A stretch of DNA of 64,000 bases from the NCBI GenBank assembly GCA_008360975.2, contig CM039210.1:13208293-13272292 (forward strand), read 5' to 3'. This document shows positions 22,065 through 29,867 of this stretch, in pieces (position 1 is the first letter of the stretch; each line of letters opens with the position of its first letter). The notes under the pieces were generated by a model. That model had not been told where the DNA came from. It was given only the letters and a program-made list of their open reading frames with translations, and searched no databases. The position numbers and the translations under genes are program-made. The DNA is from Lichenostomus cassidix. Lineage: Eukaryota; Chordata; Aves; Passeriformes; Meliphagidae.

Positions 22065-23115
22065 CCCAGAGAATTGTTAAAGTTATTTATCCAAAGCGAA
22101 CATTCCAAAACACATTGGGGAGTTAATGCCTTACATAACCATTTAAAGAGCAAAGTCATAGCATCAAAATTAATGGAGACAATCGAGGACATAACTTCCA
22201 CTTGTGAAATCTGTCTTAGAAACAACCCTAATACCACTGTTAGGCAAAACACTGGAACAATCCTCAAAGGAGCCTTACCAGGGGACGTATGGCAAATTGA
22301 CTTTTCTGAATTACCTAGAAAAGGGGGATACAAGTACCTTTTAGCCCTCACAGACACTTTCTCAGGTTGGCCGGAAGCCTTCCCTTGTAGAACAAATAAA
22401 GCTAGAGAAGTTGTTAAAGCCTTAATACAAGAAATAATTCCACGATTTGGGGTACCCAGGGAAATTAATTCTGATAGGGGATCACACTTTGTAGCCCAGG
22501 TGGTTCAGGGAGTAAGTAATCTACTAGGCATACGCTGGCAACTACATACACCATACAGGCCACAGGCAAATGGACAAGTAGAAAAGATGAATCACTTAAT
22601 AAAGCAACAATTAGCCAAAATTTGTCAAGAAACCAACTTATATTGGTATCAGGCTCTGCCCATGGCTTTGCTAAGAATTAGGGTAAAACCACAGCTCAAG
22701 GGAAAACTGAGTCCCTTTGAAATTCTGTATGGAAGGCCCTATGGAATAAATGTGATTCACAATGACAGTGTGGCTCTGGTAGGGCAAAGCTATCTAATAG
22801 ATTATGTAAAACATTTAGGTCAAAAATTACAATCAATACACACTACCGTTGTTAATTGTAAACCCCCACCACCTGATAAACCCTTTCATAATGTGAATCT
22901 GGGGGATTGGGTTTATGTTAAGTCTCTTTCAGGAAATCCACTCTAGGAAAAGTGGGAAGGACCTTATCAAACGTTGCTGGTGACTCATACAGCAATTAAA
23001 GTACAGGGAAAATCGACTTGTATCCATTACACCAGGACCAAACTTGCACCAAGACCAGAGTGGGAGACAAGAAGAACAGGACCTCTGCGCCTTCAAATAC
23101 GAAAGATCAATACAA
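22065..23115 (+). pseudogene. pol: Integrase of provirus B
   Basis: The HHCC region begins with HSKTHWG and CEICLRNN. The core holds the triad in [17 protein letters not shown] and GQVEKMNH. The frame is open to TAG at 22944-22946 near the start of the C-terminal domain; beyond that stop the same frame goes on (EKWEGPYQTLLV) to about 23110. The TAG looks like a single substitution from a CAG codon. This is the best preserved enzyme part of B. Confidence 0.85.
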
Positions 23116-23402
23116 CGTGATCTGGACCATGCTAGTGACACTGGTAATTGGGGCAGGTGCATGGGACCAAAATGCATACCTTCGATTAATGGACAGTTAT
23201 AAATACAAGCTGCTGCAGTTACAAAATACAAACATTGCATCAGATCACATTAGATGACACTTCTTGAGGGTTTAAAGAGGTATGGGACAAACTTATAGCA
23301 TGGTTACCCAACTTAACCTGGCTTAAACAATTGTTTGTAATAGTTATTTGTATTTTTGCATTGTCACTTACTGTTTGTATTAGTAGTTATTGTTTTATAA
23401 TA
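23116..23402 (+). pseudogene. env: env remnant of provirus B, internally deleted
   Basis: A short frame near 23125-23260 looks like the hydrophobic env start (TLVIGAGAWDQ). At 23270-23402 the sequence is already the membrane-proximal and membrane-spanning end (AWLPNLTWLKQLF then a hydrophobic run). Nearly all of the surface subunit and ectodomain is missing. The tail is broken by a solo LTR at 23409. The tail resembles that of provirus C at 11325-11400. Confidence 0.6.
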
Positions 23403-23408
23403 TTATGT

Positions 23409-24083
23409 TGTAGCAGTGAGATCCACTCAGGTGAGCTTAGAGTCTGAAATAACCAGCAAACCTCCCTGGGTTTGAAGAAACCTTCTGGTTAGAGTGACAG
23501 AAAATCGTCTCCCCGACAAGCTTTGAGGTTAGCCCCATGAATATGGGTCAGGAATCAGAAGTATTGGCTCCTGAAGTTCTCCTCCTCTTTATCCCATCTA
23601 TAGTTAATAGCTAGAAAGTTCTTTAGCCGCAGTGTTACTATTGGTTTTTAAAGTTCTGTATCTGCCCCCCTCGCACCCCTATTCCCCCGTCTATCTGCCA
23701 GTTCTGTATCCCCTGTGTCCCGGTTGGCTCTCCTCTCAAAACCCCTCCCATCTTTCCATCCCTTTTAACCCCATGCTCGCTTCCGTTTGGTGCTCTCAGC
23801 TTCTCGGATCCCGCTGCCTCCTCCCCCCGCGTTCCGTCCCGGTCCAGGCCGCCCTCTCCTTCCCGCCGTTCCCACCAATAAACCCTGGATTCCAAAAGCT
23901 GAGAGACTGCATCTCCTTTAATCGCCGAGGCTCCTATTATCCTGCCTTCGAGAAGCCAGCCCAAGCTCGGGTTCCGCTGGCCCTGGATTCGCTCCGCCCA
24001 CTCAGCGTGGAAGCCACCCGGCGGGGACCTCTTTTAGTTGGGGTTTTCGGGGTCTCCCTGCCTCCCCAGAGCAAAAAACCTCA
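23409..24083 (+). mobile_element. Solo LTR (675 bp) in env tail of provirus B, TSD TTATGT
   Basis: Starts TGTAGCAGTGAG and ends AAAAAACCTCA. TTATGT lies at 23403-23408 and 24084-24089. It is the same family as the minus-strand solo LTR at 7477-8158. AATAAACC is near 23877. The long open frames in it are fortuitous. Confidence 0.9.
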
Positions 24084-24200
24084 TTATGTACTTAGAATTG
24101 CAATGCTTATGCTCAATGGCAAAAGTACAAACTTAGATATAAAATAGAGAAAGGTATTTACCTTCATGACATACAAGATTTGTAAAGAATTACAAATTAC

Positions 24201-24218
24201 AAAAAGAAAAGGGGGGAT
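24201..24218 (+). promoter_or_regulatory. Polypurine tract of provirus B
   Basis: AAAAAGAAAAGGGGGGAT lies directly before the 3' LTR and would prime plus-strand synthesis. Confidence 0.85.
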
Positions 24219-24680
24219 TGAGAAAGATATGGTCAAATAGAAAACCCAAATCTATTTGCACTTCAATCATCCTTGTTTCTCTGAGCTTTTGCCCCCCTTC
24301 CACGGCCCCGGTCCGAGCTGAGGGCTGAACTCTTGATTCAAATTCAAATTGTAGGTGACAGCTCTGGCCTGATGGCTTATCAGCTAAACATGCATTTGAA
24401 ACCAGCACAGAAGCCTTCACCCTGGAGGGGTCTTTGGGGGTCTCCAAAGACCACCACGACATATTAATGACTTCCAAAAAATGATTTGTATAACCACTCC
24501 TATCCTGAAGAATGTAAAGAATATTCATGAATTTTACCTATAACACTGTGTCTTTGGGGGTACTGAGATGTCTATGTTTGGTGGAAACAATTCCCACACA
24601 CCCGGTGCATCGAATAAAGCAAATACCCACTTCTCTGACTTGGTCTCTGAAGTGTCTCTGGGCTCGATTGGGGCGAATCA
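24219..24680 (+). repeat. 3' LTR of provirus B
   Basis: It is a near copy of 13765-14223 with about seven substitutions and three extra bases near 24502. It is followed by the target copy GCCT and then by RT sequence of provirus C. Confidence 0.9.
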
Positions 24681-24684
24681 GCCT

Positions 24685-25180
24685 TAAGGGTTTTATATAA
24701 AGTTTTTTCTTGTTTTCTCCAGTCCTCTAGTTCTTTTGACAGCTGATTTCCAAATATAGTTGGGCTATTCTTGAACTCTTGGAGTAGCCCTGCCCAGGTG
24801 AGTTGAGTCTTTCTTCCTGTCTCAGGATTTTCCCACTCAGAAATAAAGAGTTCTTGACTACTTTTACTTATAGAAATCCAGGAAAAGGCATCCTTGAGAT
24901 CTAAAACTGTGAACCTCCCTAGTTCATTTGTCGGTGTGGTCTGAAAAATGTAGGGGTTTGGCACAACTGAATCTATGTCCTCTATGTCCTCTGTGATATT
25001 GTTAATTTCCTTTAAATCTTGCACTAATTTGTAACTTTTACCATCAGCCTTCTTTACTGGCAAAATGGATTTTCCCAGTTTAAATTTTAAAGGTTGAAAG
25101 AAAGGCCTTGTTTCACTTATCCCTGAGGCACTGGTTACATTTACAGTACTTTGACTCATTTTCCCCTCAGCCCGCCTCAA
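24685..25180 (-). pseudogene. pol: RT of provirus C (part right of provirus B), fused to protease and capsid fragments
   Basis: The minus-strand frame reads, in order, a capsid-start word (LRRAEG), a short protease-end segment (ETRPFFQPLKFKLGK, compare AYFLRPLKF in B) and then RT (ILPVKKADG, TVLDLKDAF, NSPTIFGNQLSKELEDW). So capsid, nucleocapsid and most of protease are absent, joined by deletions. The RT is cut by provirus B before the active-site tetrad. Beyond 24684 the apparent frame is LTR sequence of B. Confidence 0.75.
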
Positions 25181-25189
25181 AGGTGCTTC

Positions 25190-26097
25190 TAGGACAGCCT
25201 CTTTCTTTCTTGGTTCATTTGTTTCAGATCTGGTGTGTTCAGCTACTAGATTAGCAACCCCTATAGCCTCCCGGGTTACTTTTCTTCCCTTCTTCCCGGT
25301 AAGCCCGCTGGCTGCTGGGGCTACAGCCCCAGTCCTGGTCTCCTCCTCCTTGGAGCTATTTGCACTGAATTCATCTGGCTTGCTTTTAATTGCGGCTATT
25401 TTTCCTTTAGCCCTTTCACTGACTGCGCAGCGAAGCAGCTGCTGCCCTCCACCCCCCCCTTCCCAACCTTTGAGGGGTCAGGTACAGCAGCAGATGGACT
25501 TGCCTCTGTTCCCCCCCTGCCTCTGCCCCCAGGGTGGTCCGGGGAGGGTTGCAGCAGAGGGGGTGGTGGCCACCCATCCTCCATCCCTAGCCCTACCGTG
25601 GCAGGGGGGAGGGGAGCTGGCGGTGGCCACCTATCCCCCACCCCCAGCGCCACATCGGCTCGGGGCAGGGAGGGGGGCTGCCGGCAGTGGTGGCGGAGGA
25701 GGGAGCCAGCCTCTCGCCACCTCCTCCGGTCCGGCTGGCCCCTGTAGCGACAAGGGATAAGATACTCTTTCCTGCGGGGCAGGCAGTCTTTTCATTTGTT
25801 TGTACACCTCCTCCCAATTTAAGAAAACAACTCTGCATACCTTAACTCATCAAACCTGCCCTGGACCTGAAGCTCTACTAGTAATCCTGTAATTAATTGA
25901 TTGTCTAAACTACCTAGATGGGGCCATTTCTCTCTCCCTCTCAGTTGCAACACAAGCCACACCCACAACTAGAGCCTAGTTAGTTCCTCTGTGTTCAGCG
26001 GGGTTCTTTTCCCCGTTAGGTCGTGCCAGTTTTTTAAGATCAGGCCCAGCGGGGAATCCTGTGGGATTTTTGGGTTAGTAGATGATGCACCACCCAT
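25190..26097 (-). pseudogene. gag: gag remnant of provirus C: matrix and proline-rich region
   Basis: The ATG at 26097 (minus) starts MGGASST, a myristoylation signal, followed by the matrix word SPLGLILKNWHDL. The frame closes near 25972. Further on, a GC-rich, proline-rich stretch (25396-25838) looks like the region between matrix and capsid. Capsid and nucleocapsid are not found; the reading jumps to the protease/RT fusion at 25180. Confidence 0.65.
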
Positions 26098-26669
26098 ATT
26101 TTGCTTATAGACAGAAAGAAACAGCTGGAAAGAAGTTCTTAGCGTAGAGTCTGGCACAAGAAATGAACCCACTATTCCTATGCCCCAGCAGAGTAAGGAA
26201 AGCAAGAGCTTAAAAGAGTGCGCGTGCGCAGCTTAGAGACCCGGGTGAGATTCGACCCACTACCCCTTGGTAGACGAACCTACACCCCCAACCCTGAGCC
26301 ACAGATCCCTCTGAACCACAGCTCACCATGAGCCTCTGTGTGGCCCTCTTTGAGCAGTAGCGAAGAGTGTCCCCTTCTCCTCACAGCCCTCCCCCTGCGG
26401 GAGCAGAGAAGGTTGTAAAAACCTTTCCTTTATGGCCCCCCTGGCCACACTCCCGCTCTTGGAGATCTCCCCCAGATGCTAGCTAGCAATAAAACCGTAA
26501 AACCCTTCTCTCTTTGATCTCACCTCTCCTGCTGTGTTTCTGCAGTAGGTTTTTCAGAAACTCCCGAGTTTTCGCAATCTCAGATCACCGCTTCCCTATA
26601 TAGTGCCGGCAAGTGGGGGGTGCAGCGGGGTGTTTCTCGATCCAGAATCGGAACTTGGGGTCCCCTTTC
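26098..26669 (-). other. Leader of provirus C, possibly with a short inserted LTR
   Basis: About 570 bp lie between the PBS and gag on the minus strand. On the plus strand a stretch at about 26340-26550 ends with AATAAAACC and a TG/CA-bounded segment, which might be a small solo LTR. I find no clean duplication, so this stays open. No gene is seen. Confidence 0.4.
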
Positions 26670-26687
26670 CTCCTGCCTGGCTCACCA
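26670..26687 (-). promoter_or_regulatory. Primer-binding site of provirus C, tRNA-Arg type
   Basis: On the minus strand TGGTGAGCCAGGCAGGAG lies four bases inside the 5' LTR. It matches the 3' end of a vertebrate tRNA-Arg (ACG) at about 16 of 18 positions, from my knowledge of that tRNA. Confidence 0.55.
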
Positions 26688-26691
26688 GAAC

Positions 26692-27144
26692 TGATGCTTT
26701 AAAAGCTGGTAAAAATAAGACGCAGACACTGCAGTATAGGGAAAAAAGGTATTACCTTGGTTTTAATAGGATCCCAGGTGCCCCCTCGTCAAAGGTGGAA
26801 CCACACTGACGAAGCACACCAGGTACAATGCGTATACAATTTTATGGACCTCACAAATTAGCATATCTATCTAAAATCCCCCAATAAGAAACTTAAGAAA
26901 TGAAGTAATTGTCCCCCTATTCTGATTACCCCCCCCCAAATGAGGCTACAATCTAGTTTACAAAAACATGTTTCGTCTTCTCCAAAGAACTCTGAACTAG
27001 GCTAATATCAGAGTACAAGGGTTATAAAAATGTAGGGCTGAGGTACAGGGACTGAAAAGTACAGGGAATGGGAGAGGGTATAAAATGTATAAAAAGGGTA
27101 TAAAAAGAGTATAAAGAGAAAGGACAAAAAACCATCAGGCATCA
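26692..27144 (-). repeat. 5' LTR of provirus C (453 bp)
   Basis: The uninterrupted copy of the C LTR. Inverted terminal repeats are TGATGC and GCATCA. The outer flank TCAA (27145-27148) is the target copy matching 9869-9872. Confidence 0.85.
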
Positions 27145-27456
27145 TCAACACCTATTGGAATGAACCTTACATTGGTAAGACAATTAGTAGAGTATCAAGA
27201 CTTAATTAACATCCTAGAAGGAATTCAAAAAAGTGGGAAGAGAACTTTAATAACCATTCATCATGATGCAGAAGAAATAAGCAGAGTCTTACAAAGAGCA
27301 AGACAAGATGGGGATCATCACTGGTGGGATGTGCTTTTTGGTTGGTCACCCACTGCAACTGGTATCCTTAATACATTATGTCACCCCATAATTGTTTTGC
27401 TAACTTTGGACTTGTGTTATCTGTTATGTTACTTGTTTGGAATTATAAGATGTTAA
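27145..27456 (+). pseudogene. env: env of provirus A, C-terminal end with membrane span
   Basis: After provirus C the env frame of A resumes and is open to TAA at 27454. It encodes helical ectodomain (HHDAEEISRVLQRAR), a tryptophan-rich HHWWDVLFGW segment and a hydrophobic membrane span with a short CLFGIIRC end. That is the expected finish of a transmembrane subunit. The preceding ectodomain pieces are at 8159-9114 and 9699-9872. Confidence 0.7.
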
Positions 27457-27576
27457 AGAGATAATCTATTTTAACAACTTTATCAAATGTATATGGAAAG
27501 GCATTAAGAGATGCTTATTGTAGAAGCTTGTTAGAAGAAGAATCCATTTCTTAGTAAAAGAATTTACTAATTTTAT

Positions 27577-27589
27577 AGAAAAGGAGGGA
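27577..27589 (+). promoter_or_regulatory. Polypurine tract of provirus A
   Basis: AGAAAAGGAGGGA ends one base before the 3' LTR. The stretch 27457-27576 between env and this tract has no gene. Confidence 0.8.
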
Positions 27590-27590
27590 C

Positions 27591-28241
27591 TGATTTAGGA
27601 GGGCTAGAAGTTACTAATTTAGGGGGGACTAGAAGCTGGATAACAATCTTCTGTCTCTGATTAAGGAGGCCAGAGGTTGGATAGTGATTTACTAGAAACT
27701 ACTTGCTGAAAACAATGTATCATTTGCTTAATGATTTTGTGCCTGCCTAGCAAAAGGGAGGATACAGAGAAGAATGCCAAATAATTTATAAAAATTACCT
27801 ACTGTGACCGAACATCCTGCTGTTGGACCCCAGAACTGGCTCAAGTTAGTTCTAAGGTTTGAACTTGGACCAAGAACCAAGGGAGCATGCTCAAGGAAAC
27901 GGTGAAGAGTTCATCCTGAGGAAGACTACTAACTTTGCCCCTCATTTATCTTCAGGACCCTTGTCCACAATTAATCCCTGGCACTGCGCTTGCGCAAGCA
28001 TATTTAAATATGTCTTTGAACTCATTATAATACGAAGCGGGGATAGGTAATGAATATGTATAGGGGCTTTGTGTAACTTCATGCATATGTAACCTTTAGC
28101 TTGTGACCTAATGTAAACCTAGGGAAGTGCTGCCAAGGTGTGCATGCTTTTGGAGGGGCTACCCCCCATGCACCTTCCAGCGCTGGAATAAATACATACA
28201 ACTTCATAACTATTTGAGTTGTGGAGTTAATCTGTGCCTCA
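27591..28241 (+). repeat. 3' LTR of provirus A (651 bp)
   Basis: Starts TGATTTAGGAGG and ends TCTGTGCCTCA. AATAAA is at 28187-28192. The last 64 bases match window positions 1-64. It is followed directly by CR1 sequence. Confidence 0.8.
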
Positions 28242-28523
28242 CTATTACGTTTCTGTGATAGCAACTACATAATAACTTTCCTGCTGTGCAATGTCTTCCA
28301 GCTCCTCCTCTTTGTTGCCCATACTGTGTGCATTGTTGCAGATGCACTTCAACTGGGATAATGATTTTGCCTGACAGAGGCATGCTGCCTCTAGGCTCAT
28401 CTTTAGTGAGCTTGGTCTTATCTCTTTCCCCCTTTGAATCTAGTTTAAGAACCTCTCAATCATCCGTGAGACTCATAGGTCATAATCCTTTTCCCACTCT
28501 GAGTCAGGTGTACCCCATCCTAC
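28242..28523 (-). repeat. CR1 LINE, end of ORF1 and start of ORF2 endonuclease
   Basis: On the minus strand the reading includes CNNAHSMGNKEEELE followed by VVAITET, which is the typical start of the CR1 ORF2 endonuclease domain. The upstream part is the decayed ORF1 end. It continues rightward at 38894-40410 after the ERVL LTR and is cut on the left by provirus A. Confidence 0.75.
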
Positions 28524-28574
28524 TGTATTTGGTTTTCATGGCCAGGTTTTGGTAGCTGGAGTGCTACAGGGGTG
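28524..28574 (+). repeat. First 51 bp of an ERVL-type LTR (continues at 37407)
   Basis: TGTATTTGGTTTTCATGG plus GGTTTTGGTAGC is the characteristic start of this LTR family. The rest lies at 37407-38893, separated by an insertion bounded by AGGGGTG and AGGGATG. Confidence 0.65.
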
Positions 28575-28699
28575 TGAGAGACTGAACTGTTACAAGCTAA
28601 TGACTCAAAACATTCCCCATTTGTGGAAGCGCTAGGGTGTCTTGTTGAAGCCTGGTTTGGAGATGGAGAAGGTGAGCTTTTGGGTGGGTAATGGCCAAC

Positions 28700-29143
28700 T
28701 GCCGGGAGGCGAGAGGAAGCAAGCAACACAACTCAATATGAGTTATAAGCAAGCTCCATTTATTTCACAGTATGCGTGGGTTATATACTGTTACAAGTGC
28801 TCATGCTTACTACTAAAAGTTACTATTTGCATTCCATTCTCACACTTTCAGGGTTCCCCCCTCATTCTTCTCAGGGTTCCTCCTCATTCTTCTCACAGTA
28901 CCTTTCCAGAGCTCAAGGGCACTGCTGTGCTTCCCGGGCACATTTCTCACGGCACTTTCCCAGGGCACTGCTGCAGCCTGTTCAGCTAACACTGGCCTTG
29001 CTCGCACACAAGCCTCATTCTGTAACAGCCAACCTCTGATCTGATAAGACAGAGGTTGAATGATGGGCTATGAGTGAGATAAGAGAGAAATCCGGTGGAG
29101 ACAGGATGGTGTCTCTTGTCATGCTAAATAGTCTTCCCTTACA
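28700..29143 (-). mobile_element. Solo LTR, minus strand (about 444 bp)
   Basis: Minus-strand start TGTAAGGGAAGAC, TATA box AGTATATAACCC near 28783, AATAAATGG near 28757 and end CTCCCGGCA. TATA-to-polyadenylation spacing is as expected for a short-R LTR. I could not find a clean target duplication, so the ends are approximate. Confidence 0.6.
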
Positions 29144-29507
29144 CAAACCGCTGGGTTGTAAAATTTCCCCTCCTCCCCTCCCTCAGGGAAGGTTTGATGG
29201 GGCATTCCTGACTTGACTGCACTGACAGGAGAGGCAGCTGTCATGTCTTAGAAGGTGTCATAAACCATCAAAGTGCCCCCAGACTCATTTCTGAGGCTTT
29301 CCACCAGAGGACTGAAAGGTCCCCCCGAGGGGAGGTACCTGGGCATTCTCAGCTAGCCTGAGTGTATTTTAACCCATAGGATATTGCGTTTCAGGGGCTT
29401 CTTCAGCACCCTTGAAGAATCGAGATCAACGAAAAATCATCCCAAGTTTACAGGTGGTGACAACTTCACACACTTATCCTTTCTCTTTTCCCTTATACAT
29501 GTCCTTA
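29144..29507 (+). other. Non-coding LTR-like stretch left of provirus D
   Basis: No open frame of note. It is continuous with 36656-36860 on the other side of provirus D, joined at the target GGTGAT. Its composition and its words are those of an old LTR, but I cannot place it in a named family. Confidence 0.35.
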
Positions 29508-29513
29508 GGTGAT

Positions 29514-29776
29514 TGTGGCTAGCACAGGCTTTTCCCACGAGAATTCTTCTTGTGTTTTATAAATAAAGATAAAGTTTGGATGTTTTTGGAACAGTGTCCC
29601 AGAACTTGGACGGTGCAGGCCTGGCCAATCAGGCCTAGGGGAAGGCTTCTGACTGACCAATCTGGGTGACTTTTGAAAACTCTATATATATGATGAAATC
29701 AAAACAATAAAGGTCATTCCTTCTTGCCACTGAGAACTGGTGCTTTCATTACTCTGCTAGCTGCTCAACAGCGACA
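29514..29776 (+). repeat. 5' LTR of provirus D (263 bp)
   Basis: Short LTR with TGTGGCTAGC start, tandem AATAAAGATAAAG, CCAATC and CTATATATATG TATA element near 29683, AATAAAGG near 29707 and AACAGCGACA end. Confidence 0.9.
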
Positions 29777-29778
29777 TC

Positions 29779-29795
29779 TGGTGACCACCGACGTG
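29779..29795 (+). promoter_or_regulatory. Primer-binding site of provirus D, tRNA-Trp type
   Basis: TGGTGACCACCGACGTG starts two bases after the LTR. It equals the tRNA-Trp complement used by avian alpharetroviruses, except for one inserted A. Confidence 0.7.
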
Positions 29796-29867
29796 TACTG
29801 CGCGCAGTTGCAGGTACGCGGCAGTCTTGCCCCCGGGCCCGGATCTCCCCCCTGCCTGCCCTGAGGC

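Larger units (their letters stand above)
13765..24680 (+). mobile_element. Provirus B: younger gammaretrovirus-like ERV inside pol of provirus C, TSD GCCT
   Basis: Two LTRs (13765-14223 and 24219-24680) of about 460 bp differ at roughly seven positions plus a 3-base indel. GCCT flanks the whole element (13761-13764, 24681-24684). The order is LTR, PBS, leader with repeats, intact gag frame, pro-pol, small env remnant, PPT, LTR. Four solo LTRs interrupt it (18773, 19308, 20697, 23409). Its pol and gag motifs are close to those of provirus A, so A and B are related lineages. Confidence 0.9.
9873..27144 (-). mobile_element. Provirus C: old, internally deleted gammaretrovirus-like ERV in env of provirus A, TSD TCAA
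   Basis: The LTR ends carry the inverted repeat TGATGC...GCATCA. The 4-bp duplication TCAA lies at 9869-9872 and 27145-27148. On the minus strand the order is 5' LTR (26692-27144), PBS, leader, gag remnant, RT, RNase H, integrase, env-tail remnant, PPT and 3' LTR (9873-11250). Provirus B interrupts the RT. Without insertions the interior is only about 4.5 kb because capsid-nucleocapsid, most of protease and most of env are missing. The two LTRs differ by about 8 percent in the first 160 bases. Confidence 0.85.
1..28241 (+). mobile_element. Provirus A: old gammaretrovirus-like ERV, outermost of a nested stack (5' LTR truncated by window edge)
   Basis: The element runs LTR end (1-64), PBS (68), long leader, gag (1785), pro-pol (3234-6726), env (6727-27456 in four pieces), PPT (27577-27589) and 3' LTR (27591-28241). 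The 64 bases of 5' LTR in the window differ from the matching part of the 3' LTR at five positions, so it is old. Its env is interrupted by solo LTRs at 7477-8158 and 9115-9698 and by provirus C at 9873-27144. Without insertions the internal region is about 9 kb, which is long for this class because of a 1.7-kb leader and a long env. On its right it abuts a minus-strand CR1 near the start of ORF2, so it integrated into that LINE. The left target-site copy is outside the window. Confidence 0.85.

Noticed and set aside
23632..24147. Open frame of 171 codons and its antisense partner
   Set aside because: Entirely inside a solo LTR with exact 6-bp duplications; no coding homology.
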